From CAIZQW01 sp964459675 (GTDB lineage Bacteria > Verrucomicrobiota > Kiritimatiellia > RFP12 > UBA1067): 25,678 nucleotides of DNA. Below the pieces are notes generated by a model that worked only from the letters and a program-made list of their open reading frames with translations, ran no database searches and was not told the DNA's origin. A program made the translations under genes and the position numbers. The stretch is from assembly GCA_964459675.1 (NCBI GenBank), contig CAYWNP010000028.1, forward strand, positions 1 through 25,678. The letters are read 5' to 3'. Numbering within the stretch: position 1 is the first letter of the stretch; each line of letters starts with the position of its first letter. Shown here piece by piece: positions 8,620 to 16,200 of this stretch.

Positions 8620-8648
8620 AATTTAACAAACCACTGACTGACAAGCAA
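8620..8648 (-). promoter_or_regulatory. Promoter of rpsL-rpsG
   Basis: On the minus strand TTGCTT (8643-8648), a 17-bp spacer and TAAATT (8620-8625), 41 bases before the rpsL start. Nothing else in the 100-base spacer competes with it. Confidence 0.6.
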
Positions 8649-8682
8649 GCCCGAAAATCAAAATAGTTCGTTTTTTTTGAGC

Positions 8683-10209
8683 TCAGTTCGCTGCCACCTT
8701 CGGCGCAAGATACTTGAGGGCTGGATAAAGCGTACGGTAGCGGTCATAGAGTTCCCGGTAGGCAACAACATTCGCCAGGTTGGGCTCGTACGCCACTCCG
8801 GGCCGGTAGACCTGGTCAAACGCCTCTTTCTCGCTGGTATAGATGCCAGTGCCAAGACCTGCCAGAATGGCGGCTCCGAGAGGTACAGATTCTTCAATCT
8901 CTGGAACCTCCACGACTACACCCGCCACATCGGCCTTAATTTGCATCCAGAGTTTATTCTTCGTCGGACCGCCAATCGCGACAATGCGGTCGCACCAAAT
9001 GCCCATGGAATCTTCAAATGAGCGCACAATCTCAAGGAACTGGTAGTTCAACCCCTCAATCATTGAACGGAAGAGGTCTCCCCTGCTCGTAATCGCACGC
9101 ATACCGACAAAGGCTCCGGCTGAACCTGGATCCAGCACGGGGCAGTAACTGCCTGACATGTGCGGCAGGAAGAGGACGCCATTGCTGCCCACCGGGGACT
9201 GAGTGCCCAGCTGAACCAAGGTGTCCCAGGCGGCCTTGGTCTCTTCCGCTGAGTTTCCAGAGCCAATCTCGCGTTTAAACCACTCGGCCATGTCCGCGGC
9301 GACTGTCGCGCCCATGACGGTGTAGCGGTTGCGCGCCACATGCGAGTCCACCAGCACGCCCATGCGTTGCACTTGCGGTGTCAACACAGGCTCGCTGATT
9401 GACGTCACGACCATTTCCCACGTGCCCATCACGTCCAGGAGCACCCCAGGATCAAAGGCGCCGGTCGGCAGACAGCCGCAGCAGAAGTCATGTCCCCCCA
9501 GCACCACAGGCGTTCCGACCTTCAAACCGGTTATTGCGGATGCTTTGGCATGAACGGTCCCCAACAACGTTCCAGCCTGCTTCGGGTCGCAGAGCAACCC
9601 TTTGTCAATATTCGCGCGTTTAATAAAATCATCATTCCAGGTATGGGTGCGCTGATCAAAGAGAAGCGTGGAGGAGGCCATGGTGTAGTCGGTGGCCACT
9701 TCGCCGCAGAGCATGAAGTTGACATAGTCTTCGATCAGCAACCACTTCCAGGTCTTGTCTAAAATCGCAGGTTCATTCTCTCGCATCCAGAGCAGACGTA
9801 AGGCAGTGTTGAAGACCCAAAGTTGATTGCCGCCACGCGCGAACTGCTCGTCCGGACCGATCGTCTTTGTCCACCACGCGTGTTGCGGTTCGGTACGCGG
9901 ACAATGCCAGCTGATAAACGGATAGAGCGCATTCCCCTCCTTGTCAATCGGTACGCCGTCCATGCCCATGCCCGTGACACTCACCCCGGCAATCTCGTAG
10001 CCCGGCGCCTGCACCAGGACGCCCTTGACACAGGAGGCGATTCCTGACCAGATCTGGTGCGGCTGCCAGACCGCCCACTCCGGATGCGCCGTATCCGGAT
10101 GCTCGCAAATGGTCGGCGTCTCGCGTTTGGCAATCAGCCGTCCTTGCAAATCAAAGAGCACGGCCTTCAAATTGGTCGACCCTACATCGATTCCCAGCAG
10201 TCCTCTCAT
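8683..10209 (-). CDS. FGGY-family carbohydrate kinase
   Basis: A 508-residue ATP-dependent kinase of the FGGY family (xylulokinase/glycerol kinase superfamily), phosphorylating a sugar or polyol. The N-terminal phosphate loop is GIDVGSTNLKAVLFD (residues 6-20). D241 in GGHDFCCG is the expected catalytic base. The C-terminal lobe shows MIEGLNYQ, then VAIGGPTKNKLWMQIKADVAG and an adenine-site VPLGAAILAGLG. I chose the start at 10209 because it opens with the P-loop strand and has AAGGAG six bases upstream; an ATG 66 bases further out would add a nonsense leader from repeat DNA. It lies downstream of the UroD-family gene, separated by 294 bp of repeats, and belongs to a polyol-type cluster with GldA and GlpD homologues. 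It is not a typical GlpK, so the substrate is open. Confidence 0.9.
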   Translation of the reverse strand: MRGLLGIDVGSTNLKAVLFDLQGRLIAKRETPTICEHPDTAHPEWAVWQPHQIWSGIASCVKGVLVQAPGYEIAGVSVTGMGMDGVPIDKEGNALYPFISWHCPRTEPQHAWWTKTIGPDEQFARGGNQLWVFNTALRLLWMRENEPAILDKTWKWLLIEDYVNFMLCGEVATDYTMASSTLLFDQRTHTWNDDFIKRANIDKGLLCDPKQAGTLLGTVHAKASAITGLKVGTPVVLGGHDFCCGCLPTGAFDPGVLLDVMGTWEMVVTSISEPVLTPQVQRMGVLVDSHVARNRYTVMGATVAADMAEWFKREIGSGNSAEETKAAWDTLVQLGTQSPVGSNGVLFLPHMSGSYCPVLDPGSAGAFVGMRAITSRGDLFRSMIEGLNYQFLEIVRSFEDSMGIWCDRIVAIGGPTKNKLWMQIKADVAGVVVEVPEIEESVPLGAAILAGLGTGIYTSEKEAFDQVYRPGVAYEPNLANVVAYRELYDRYRTLYPALKYLAPKVAAN

Positions 10210-10215
10210 AGTGTG

Positions 10216-10221
10216 CTCCTT
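10216..10221 (-). promoter_or_regulatory. Ribosome binding site deciding the FGGY kinase start
   Basis: AAGGAG on the minus strand, six bases before the ATG at 10209. It selects that start over the upstream ATG at 10275, which lies within a repeat. Confidence 0.75.
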
Positions 10222-10230
10222 AAGAATTAT

Positions 10231-10286
10231 CGCTTCGCTTTCGGCATTCGCCGAATGGTTTCCGCTTCGCTTCAACGAGCCTTATT
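10231..10286 (+). repeat. Dispersed 56-bp element family C, copy 1
   Basis: A 56-bp unit containing the hairpin TTCGGC-ATTC-GCCGAA and ending GCCTTATT. Copy 2 (10305-10360) differs at two bases and copy 3 (14973-15028) at three. It sits just upstream of the kinase ribosome binding site. Confidence 0.85.
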
Positions 10287-10304
10287 GCGTGATTGCCTTA
10301 TTAC

Positions 10305-10360
10305 CGCTTCGCTTTCGGCATTCGCCGAATGGTTTCCGCTTCGCTTCTACGCGCCTTATT
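10305..10360 (+). repeat. Dispersed 56-bp element family C, copy 2
   Basis: A second unit 74 bp from copy 1 in the same orientation, with the same hairpin and GCCTTATT end. The two form a tandem pair between the UroD-family gene and the kinase. Confidence 0.85.
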
Positions 10361-10365
10361 AAAAA

Positions 10366-10491
10366 TTGAACGTTCGATGTTCGATGTTGAATGTTCGATG
10401 TTTATTATTCGTGTGGTTCGCGACATTCGGATGCTAAAAAATTACCGCATCGTTTATTCCCGCATTCGCGCATTCCCGCATTCGCGCATTC
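10366..10491. repeat. Short repeats (families E and G)
   Basis: Positions 10366-10402 carry GTTCGATGTTCGATGTTGA-type repeats. Positions 10456-10487 are two exact tandem copies of the 16-mer ATTCCCGCATTCGCGC. A similar GAATGCGCGAATGCG stretch lies just after uvrA (19146-19160). No terminator is visible after the UroD-family gene. Confidence 0.65.
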
Positions 10492-10503
10492 TGTCCCTCC
10501 TCC

Positions 10504-11574
10504 TTACCCAAACGGTTCGACCGCGCCACTTGCATCAAAATCGATCTTAATCGGATACTTTCCATACGCCTTGATCGTGTTCACCATGGCCAGATAGTTC
10601 AAGGGGTTGACCGAGGAGTGGATGCTGTTACTCGACGAGAGAATCAGGCCGCCGCCTTGCGCACCGGCGCGGATCACATCGAGGGTCTCTTGGACAACCT
10701 CCTGGACAGTTCCTGTGACCAGCGTGGTGGCGCAGTTCACATTGCCCTTCAACGCGATACGATGGCTGTAGTCACGCTTCATCTCCGCCATGTCCATATT
10801 GCCCAGCGGATCGATCGGGTCAAGGCAGTCAATACCTGCATCCAGCAGCATATCCAAGAGTGGGATCACATTACCGTCCGTATGCTTAATCATGGGCAAG
10901 CCCGCATCATGGAATCCCTTAATCACCTTTTTTAATCCGGGATAGAGCAGTTCGCGGAAGGTATCCGGCGACATGAAGGGTGCTTGGCCTGAGGAGTAGT
11001 CATCGCCGGTAAAGATAAAATCGGCGCCACAGCGAGCGGCTTCCTGGGCCAGCTTGATATTGAGTTCGACCGACATATCGACCAGCGCCTGAACCAGTTC
11101 CGGTTCGAGACAGAAGGCCATCATCAGCTCCTGGAATCCCATGAGGTTTCGGGGAATTGAGAGCACGTCATTCAGGTGAACGCCGATGGCGTATTTGCCT
11201 TTGTAACGTGCGACGAGTTTTTTTAAACTTTCAAAGCGATACGGCGCGAAGGCATCCGGCGCCTCATACTTCAGCATATCTTCCATGGTCTGAATGACTG
11301 ACTCCACAACGGTCGAATGCTGTTCCGTGCCCTTTTCAACCACGATCCCCCACTCGTTTTTGAAACGGTTCGGCGCGACTTGCTCAGATTTAAAATCCGG
11401 ATCACAGAGCATCGCATCCAACCCCATGCGCACGGTGAACTCTTCAAGTCCGGAGCCCGGACACAAGGCATGACGTACCCGCTTATCGACGATCCATTCA
11501 AAGTGTGGAATACGATCCGGCTCCCCCCGACGCAACACCGTCATTACCCGCTCCGCAGATGTCATCTCAGCCAT
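10504..11574 (-). CDS. Uroporphyrinogen decarboxylase-family protein
   Basis: A 356-residue protein of the UroD/MtaA-CmuA superfamily. It starts with the usual MTSAERVMTVLRRGEPDRIP motif. It is not HemE, because the substrate-binding N-terminal arginine motif of true HemE is missing. It also lacks the HxC zinc motif of MtaA-type corrinoid methyltransferases: the corresponding place reads H231-T-D-G-N. D191/D192 in FTGDDYSSGQAPFMSP and LILSSSNSIHSSVNP near the C-terminus are typical of the uncharacterised metabolic branch. GAGGAG precedes the start. Its promoter region shares a 10-base word with gldA at nearly the same distance. It lies in a polyol-type cluster, so a role in handling a methylated or otherwise modified substrate is possible but only inferred. 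Confidence 0.88.
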   Translation of the reverse strand: MAEMTSAERVMTVLRRGEPDRIPHFEWIVDKRVRHALCPGSGLEEFTVRMGLDAMLCDPDFKSEQVAPNRFKNEWGIVVEKGTEQHSTVVESVIQTMEDMLKYEAPDAFAPYRFESLKKLVARYKGKYAIGVHLNDVLSIPRNLMGFQELMMAFCLEPELVQALVDMSVELNIKLAQEAARCGADFIFTGDDYSSGQAPFMSPDTFRELLYPGLKKVIKGFHDAGLPMIKHTDGNVIPLLDMLLDAGIDCLDPIDPLGNMDMAEMKRDYSHRIALKGNVNCATTLVTGTVQEVVQETLDVIRAGAQGGGLILSSSNSIHSSVNPLNYLAMVNTIKAYGKYPIKIDFDASGAVEPFG

Positions 11575-11603
11575 AAACTCTCCTCATTAACATCTTCAAT
11601 CCA

Positions 11604-11627
11604 AATTCGTTAAAAGAATATCATGTC
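11604..11627 (-). promoter_or_regulatory. Shared promoter-like element upstream of the UroD-family gene
   Basis: On the minus strand GACATGATAT (11618-11627) is followed two bases later by TTTT and then AACG. TGATATTCT fits an extended -10 box, which would explain the lack of a -35 box. The same word lies upstream of gldA at nearly the same distance from the start codon. Confidence 0.45.
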
Positions 11628-11678
11628 ATCTCTATAAAGGCACGTCCAAAGTGATGGAATTTTACTCTTTAGGAAGAC

Positions 11679-11728
11679 AAAGGGACAGACAATTAGCGAG
11701 CGCAATAAGGGGACAGACAATTAGCGAG
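11679..11728 (+). repeat. RAYT-associated repeats, 3' side (two direct copies)
   Basis: Copies at 11679-11700 and 11707-11728 share GGGACAGACAATTAGCGAG. They are inverted relative to the AATTGTCTGTCCC copies on the other side of the transposase (12988-13003, 13079-13094). Confidence 0.85.
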
Positions 11729-11922
11729 TATAGGCAAGGGCTTTTATATATTTTCCCTTTGCAATGGAACAGATAATCAGTTTGACTGATAGACCAGACA
11801 TCCGAAATTATTAAAATGATGCCGTCATGCGCAAATTATTGTGATTTTTAGAAAGCATTAACGTCCGAAGACGGAGTTACCATCTACGGTTTTAGTTTTA
11901 AACGATAATTATGATAGATAAG

Positions 11923-12945
11923 CTATACTTGAAGCGAGACACTGACTGGCGCGACCCGTAAGTCGCGTGCGGTGCAGAACCCATCGGTCCTGCAGAAGCG
12001 CATTCTGCGCGCACCTGTCTTACGTTTCGCCCCGAAATGGGCCCGGTTCTTGTCGAAGACTGCCTCTACGAATGTTTTGCTGCCAAATGCCAGGCCGTCC
12101 CGGAAGTAGCGGACACGGCAACGCAGAAGATCAGGCAATGCCATCCTTCCTCCCCGGTCGATTACCTCCTGCGCCTCTGCTGACGAAAAACCGAGGCGCA
12201 AAAGTTTGCCTCCTTCATCGCGCTGCTCCTCTCCCTGGATATAGAGATAGTTGCGATAGGCTGCAGCAGTAGAAGGCCATGTCACATTTTGAGTTTGATG
12301 GCTGAAGCGCTGGATGCCAAGAAGGCCTTGCCGCGCAACATCGGATCCACCGCATGCCTCACCGTAACCGCACCAACGGTATTTTGCGGGATCCTTTACG
12401 ATACCAGCGCGCACAGGGTTGAGGTCTATATAGGCTGCGATGGCCGAAAGTGCACGTCTGTCGCCCTCCACCAGAATGCTAACATAGCGCCCCTCCCAGA
12501 GCGTCCCTGTGCGCTTATGTCGCTGGTTATAGCAGATTGAGTAGCGCTGCTTGAGAAGTTTCATAAAGGGGCTGACATCACCCATACGCCTGCGGAACTG
12601 CTCCTGCTCACGCTCCACCAGAATACCAAGACCGCCTCTGCGCCAACCATCCCAACGCTCCTTGTACAGGTTTGCTGTGGCAAATCCATAGAGTATCTTG
12701 ATACGCCGAAGAATCTCCGCATCGTCAAGCACGGGCTGCTCTGGTACTTCAAGAAGGATGTGGAAGTGATTGGAGAGAATTGCATAGGTGAGAATGTTCA
12801 CACCCGAGAAATTCGCCGCCTTACGCAGGATACGTCGAAATATCTCACGTTCCCTCTCGTCCATCTTGAAGCTCCTGTCCACAATCCTGCTCGTGACATG
12901 ATAGTATCCGATCCCATTATCCGCCTTAATCCGTGACTTTCTCAT
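11923..12945 (-). CDS. REP-associated tyrosine transposase (RAYT, Y1/HUH family)
   Basis: A 340-residue single-strand transposase-like protein of the IS200/Y1 family. The HUH motif is H60-F-H62 in LSNHFHILLEVP. The tyrosine region reads LLKQRYSICYNQRHKRTGTL; Y135 or Y139 is the likely nucleophile. The family block EGRYVSILVE and AYIDLNPVRAGIVKDPAKYRWCGY (shown in two parts) follows at residues 151-190. The C-terminal 150 residues extend beyond the usual core and include a helical LRLGFSSAEAQEVIDRG segment. The start at 12945 has AAAGGAG in front, whereas the more distant ATG at 13032 would translate repeat DNA. Copies of a GGGACAGACAATT repeat flank it on both sides in inverted orientation, as expected for a RAYT with its REP-like partners. 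It splits the polyol cluster. Confidence 0.9.
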   Translation of the reverse strand: MRKSRIKADNGIGYYHVTSRIVDRSFKMDEREREIFRRILRKAANFSGVNILTYAILSNHFHILLEVPEQPVLDDAEILRRIKILYGFATANLYKERWDGWRRGGLGILVEREQEQFRRRMGDVSPFMKLLKQRYSICYNQRHKRTGTLWEGRYVSILVEGDRRALSAIAAYIDLNPVRAGIVKDPAKYRWCGYGEACGGSDVARQGLLGIQRFSHQTQNVTWPSTAAAYRNYLYIQGEEQRDEGGKLLRLGFSSAEAQEVIDRGGRMALPDLLRCRVRYFRDGLAFGSKTFVEAVFDKNRAHFGAKRKTGARRMRFCRTDGFCTARDLRVAPVSVSLQV

Positions 12946-12951
12946 ACCCCG

Positions 12952-12958
12952 CTCCTTT
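12952..12958 (-). promoter_or_regulatory. Ribosome binding site deciding the RAYT start
   Basis: AAAGGAG on the minus strand, six bases before the ATG at 12945. Confidence 0.75.
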
Positions 12959-12965
12959 CCATTGT

Positions 12966-13122
12966 CGAACAAATTGTCTGTCGAACAAATTGTCTGTCCC
13001 TTTGTTGTGTAAGAACGACAATACATTAACAAATCTGGAAGGGCAGGATGTCGCTTTCAAAGCGACATTTATCGTTCAAATTGTCTGTCCCCTTATCATG
13101 CAATGCAGATAGTCTGTCCCCC
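12966..13122 (-). repeat. RAYT-associated repeats, 5' side
   Basis: CGAACAAATTGTCTGT occurs twice in tandem (12966-12981, 12982-12997). The second copy runs into AATTGTCTGTCCCTTT (12988-13003). Further copies of TTGTCTGTCCCCTT (13081-13094) and a diverged AGTCTGTCCCC (13111-13122) follow. They are the reverse complement of the 3'-side repeats. Confidence 0.85.
13048..13068. repeat. Perfect palindrome within the RAYT 5' repeats
   Basis: ATGTCGCTTT and AAAGCGACAT form a perfect 10-bp inverted repeat around one base. The half-word TGTCGCTT recurs at 13123-13130. It resembles the hairpin part of a REP unit. Confidence 0.8.
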
Positions 13123-13130
13123 TGTCGCTT

Positions 13131-13364
13131 ATGGAGATCGAGAAAGTTATACACATTTATGCAATGAAAAACAATAGTCAGTTTCCAAACACGATTGAGG
13201 ATTTGGTAACGGGGACGGCGGATCATCCAGGCCTGCTTAAAAAAGGCAACCTCATCGATAATTGGGGAACGCCTTATGGTTTTTTAAAAACTGGGAAGAG
13301 TATTCGTATTTGTTCTGCCGGACCGGATCGCAAGATGGGTACCGAAGACGATATGACGAATTGA
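13131..13364 (+). pseudogene. Type II secretion pseudopilin (GspG-like) C-terminal fragment
   Basis: A 77-codon reading frame whose product matches only the C-terminal half of GspG-type major pseudopilins. The family pattern is clear: a short helix ending in NNSQFPNTIEDLV, then LIDNWGTPYGF, SIRICSAGPDRKMGTEDDM and a final TN. The N-terminal prepilin motif and membrane helix are missing. A stop codon lies in frame at 13110-13112, and there is no Shine-Dalgarno sequence before the ATG. The homology begins exactly where the RAYT-associated repeats end (13123-13130), so the repeat/RAYT insertion or a linked rearrangement probably removed the 5' half. I found no N-terminal half on the other side of the RAYT. 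A short non-functional remnant is most likely. Confidence 0.6.
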
Positions 13365-13416
13365 ATTTTCGGTTGAGAAAAAAATCACGTCTTAGACAAG
13401 CCCCCAAAGGCGCAAC

Positions 13417-14955
13417 CTATTTCCGTCCATGTGCTTCAGCTAGGGCCATGGCGATTTCTTCGCGTTTGCGAGAATCATCCCAGCCCAATATCGGCGCCAT
13501 GATGTCGGCCAGTTCGTGTGCGCTTGCGTCCGTGAGGTGCCCGAGCAGGGTTATCACGCTTCGGCGGCGGACAAAGTCGGAGAGGTGCACCACAAGCTCT
13601 TTTTCGGTCAAGGCGCGAACCTCCGCGACCGTCAAGTCCGGAAGCGTCTTGAGTGTCTCGCCTGTAAAGGTTTCCGGTTTCGGATAATACCGGTCTGTTG
13701 TGGAGACTTGACGCGTGACGCCGAGCAACGGCATTAGGCGATCTGCGGTCATCTCTGCAAAGGCGCGGAAGGTTGTCAACTTGCCCCCTACCATGCTGTA
13801 AACAGGGAAGGCGCGTGTGTCATCCGGTTTGTGTTCCGCGAGGAAGTGTGAACGGGAGACCTTGCTGGTATAGCCTTCCTGAGATGCCATCAATGGACGC
13901 ACACCGCAGAAAATATGAACGATGTCTGACTTCGGAATGTTGATTTTCGGGAAGACGCCCTTGAGGGTCGTCAGCATATAGTCGATCTCCGCGTCGTCGC
14001 AGGCGGCCTCATCCGGATCTTTGATACGGATATCGGTCGACCCCATGATGACCTTGTCCAAAAACTGGAAGGTAATGCAGATACGGCCATCCGTATGTTC
14101 ATAGTAAATCATCCGATCACCCAAGGCGTTAAAGAGTTCCTTGTTGTCGATTACCAGATGCGATCCCTTTGTGCCGCCCATGAGCTTGCTCTCGATGCCC
14201 AGCGGCTTGTTGGCGAAGTCCACCCAGGCACCTGTCGCATTCACGACAATCTTCGGTTTTAAGGTCAACGTCTCGCCTGTGATCTTATCCCTCAGTAAAA
14301 CAGTGTCAGATCCATTCTTTTCAACCGTCACATAATTCAGTGCGAGGGAATCCTTCTGCACTGCGCATCCTTCCATCGCCATCTCCACACAGAGGCGTTC
14401 TGGTTGAGTGATCCATGCATCCCAATAAGTCGCTGTGCAGACAATGTCGTCTCTCAATCCGCGGATCTCCTGCAACGACCGCTTCTTCCCCATGAAGAAG
14501 TTCCATGGTGTCTGACGGAGACGACAGGTCAAAATATCGTAGAAGGTCAGCCCCATTTTCACAATGAAGGCCCCACGTCCCCCAACCTTGACATTAAAGC
14601 CGAAGAAAATCAGAGGCGCCTTAATCATCCCAGCAAACCACGCGGTAATCGGAATGGTCGTCCGGAGGGGTTTTACATAGTGCGACGCATATTTCAGCAG
14701 GCGGTTGCGTTCATACACGGATTCACTGACCAGTTTGAACTCGGCATTTTCCAGATAGCGCAGCCCGCCATGGATCATGCGCGAGGACTTTGAACTGGCA
14801 CCTGCCGCAAGGTCATCTTTGTCCACGAGGACGCATTTCACGCCTTGCAGGGCCAGTTCGCGCATGAGTCCAGCGCCATTGACACCCCCGCCGAGAATCA
14901 ACACCTCACATGCTGAATTCTCCTTCAGCTTCCGCCATATCTCTGATCGAATCAT
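13417..14955 (-). CDS. glpD: FAD-dependent glycerol-3-phosphate dehydrogenase
   Basis: A 512-residue flavoprotein of the GlpD/GlpA family, which oxidises sn-glycerol 3-phosphate to dihydroxyacetone phosphate and passes electrons to quinone at the inner membrane. The FAD-binding strand is LILGGGVNGAGLMRELALQG (residues 19-38). The flavin/substrate stretch ASSKSSRMIHGGLRYLE follows. Further conserved parts are VVNATGAWVD, GTKGSHLVID, IMGSTDIRIKDP and the C-terminal VYSMVGGKLTTFRAFAEMTAD. The length matches the single-subunit GlpD type (about 500). It lies 114 bp downstream of gldA on the same strand, with a family C repeat between them and only a weak Shine-Dalgarno sequence (AAGGCA). Oxidation of another polyol phosphate cannot be excluded, given the xylulokinase-like kinase in the cluster. 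Confidence 0.9.
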   Translation of the reverse strand: MIRSEIWRKLKENSACEVLILGGGVNGAGLMRELALQGVKCVLVDKDDLAAGASSKSSRMIHGGLRYLENAEFKLVSESVYERNRLLKYASHYVKPLRTTIPITAWFAGMIKAPLIFFGFNVKVGGRGAFIVKMGLTFYDILTCRLRQTPWNFFMGKKRSLQEIRGLRDDIVCTATYWDAWITQPERLCVEMAMEGCAVQKDSLALNYVTVEKNGSDTVLLRDKITGETLTLKPKIVVNATGAWVDFANKPLGIESKLMGGTKGSHLVIDNKELFNALGDRMIYYEHTDGRICITFQFLDKVIMGSTDIRIKDPDEAACDDAEIDYMLTTLKGVFPKINIPKSDIVHIFCGVRPLMASQEGYTSKVSRSHFLAEHKPDDTRAFPVYSMVGGKLTTFRAFAEMTADRLMPLLGVTRQVSTTDRYYPKPETFTGETLKTLPDLTVAEVRALTEKELVVHLSDFVRRRSVITLLGHLTDASAHELADIMAPILGWDDSRKREEIAMALAEAHGRK

Positions 14956-14972
14956 AAAAATTGCCTTATTAC

Positions 14973-15028
14973 CGCTTGGCTTTCGGCATTCGCCGAATAG
15001 TTTCCGCTTCGCTCCAACGAGCCTTATT
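14973..15028 (+). repeat. Dispersed 56-bp element family C, copy 3
   Basis: It differs from copy 1 at three bases and keeps the TTCGGC-ATTC-GCCGAA hairpin. It lies between gldA and glpD, starting 18 bp upstream of the glpD start codon. Confidence 0.85.
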
Positions 15029-15069
15029 CCTTATTGCCATATTCGAAGAGGCGACTACGCTTACTGAAA

Positions 15070-16173
15070 TTATTTTAAAGATTTCCGCGCGGTTCCCAAA
15101 GCATCCGCAGCGATCATTGCATTCACGATCGAATCTGACGTGACCTTGAAGGGATGGTTGGCACACAGGGAACCTGGACCTGCACAAATTTTGCCTATTT
15201 TCATCAGCCGTTCACGATCAACGCCCTTTAAACCAAGGTCCTCAAAGGTGACGGGCAAGCCGATGGCGATTTCAAAATCAACAATCTTGTTGGCCTGTTC
15301 AACCGTCATGTCCTCATCCAAGCAGAGCTGGGTAATGAGTCCAAAGCCGACCTCGTGACCGTGCATCAGTCCGTGGCATTCCGGAAAGGATGGCAGGCAA
15401 TTCGCCACCATGTGCGCCGTAGCGCAGCCGCAACTCTCAAAGCCTAAGCCTGAGAGCAGAACATTGGCTTCGACAACCTTCTCGACCGCGGGAGTCACAA
15501 TTTTCTTTTCAACAGCGCGTTTGGCATTGACGCCATGCTCGAGGAGGATATCGTAGCAGAGACGAGCAATGGCCAGTGCCGCCATGGTGGCGGTGCCTCC
15601 GGCCAGATTGGATCCGCGCACTTTATGGGTCGCTTCAGCTTCGAGCCAGGTGGCCAGTGCATCGCCCATGCCCGCCACAAAGGATTTGACGGGCGCACAG
15701 GCGATCACGGCGGTATCCACCAACACCAGATCCGGATTGACAAACCAGCTTTCAAAGCCGAGGCAGTTACCTTGTTCATCATACCACACGGTATAGGAAC
15801 TCGTCGGTGAGTCATTCGATGCGACCGTGGGCACGGAAATCATCTTGGTGCCTGCCTGCGCCGCAGCAGCCTTGGCGGCATCCAGCGTCTTACCGCCGCC
15901 CACACCCATAATGACATCACAACCCGAGGACTTCAGCAGGTCTGCCACGCGCTTGGCCTCAGCCTTTGTTGAGTCGCCTGCAAACAAGACATCCTCAACC
16001 GGAAGTCCGACCTTCTTCAGATCGGCCAACAAGGGAGCGCCGACAATGCCGCGGACAGGCGCGTCCCACAGGATCATGACACGCTTGCCAATTTTCGAAA
16101 TTAAATCTCCGGAGCGGCCCAATACACCCGACCCCTGAACATAGCGACGTGGCGCGATAAAAACTTTATCCAT
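15070..16173 (-). CDS. gldA: Glycerol dehydrogenase
   Basis: A 367-residue iron/zinc-dependent alcohol dehydrogenase of the GldA type, NAD-dependent, converting glycerol to dihydroxyacetone or acting on a related small polyol. The NAD-binding GVGGGKTLDAAK lies at residues 90-101. The metal ligands are D171 (GMGDALATWLEAEA), H254 (CATAHMVANCL) and H271 (LMHGHEVGFG). The match with E. coli GldA runs over the full length, including PTVASNDSPTS and the LLSGLGFES stretch. The start is supported by GGGGAGGAG five bases upstream. It is the first gene of the minus-strand polyol cluster, transcribed divergently from uvrA. A promoter-like element with an adjoining AAACGTTT palindrome lies just upstream. 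The family is firm; the exact substrate is inferred. Confidence 0.92.
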   Translation of the reverse strand: MDKVFIAPRRYVQGSGVLGRSGDLISKIGKRVMILWDAPVRGIVGAPLLADLKKVGLPVEDVLFAGDSTKAEAKRVADLLKSSGCDVIMGVGGGKTLDAAKAAAAQAGTKMISVPTVASNDSPTSSYTVWYDEQGNCLGFESWFVNPDLVLVDTAVIACAPVKSFVAGMGDALATWLEAEATHKVRGSNLAGGTATMAALAIARLCYDILLEHGVNAKRAVEKKIVTPAVEKVVEANVLLSGLGFESCGCATAHMVANCLPSFPECHGLMHGHEVGFGLITQLCLDEDMTVEQANKIVDFEIAIGLPVTFEDLGLKGVDRERLMKIGKICAGPGSLCANHPFKVTSDSIVNAMIAADALGTARKSLK

Positions 16174-16200
16174 GATAATCTCCTCCCCTTGAAAACAGTC

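Larger units (their letters stand above)
11575..11922. other. Gene-free spacer on the 3' side of the RAYT transposase
   Basis: I see no gene in these 348 bases. The right-hand half as transcribed on the minus strand is the UroD-family promoter (about 11575-11640). Next come two direct copies of a GGGACAGACAATTAGCGAG repeat (11679-11728), then an AT-rich stretch (11730-11920) with no feature I can name. Confidence 0.6.

Noticed and set aside
10504..11574. Assignment as haem biosynthesis HemE or as corrinoid methyltransferase MtaA
   Set aside because: The HemE N-terminal arginine motif is absent, and the MtaA HxC zinc motif reads HTD. Only the superfamily can be stated.
11850..11885. Small hairpin TCCG-AAGA-CGGA downstream of the RAYT stop as a terminator
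   Set aside because: The stem has four base pairs and no T-run follows.
11967..12540. Plus-strand open frames opposite the RAYT
   Set aside because: They are shadows of the transposase, whose HUH and tyrosine motifs are intact on the minus strand.
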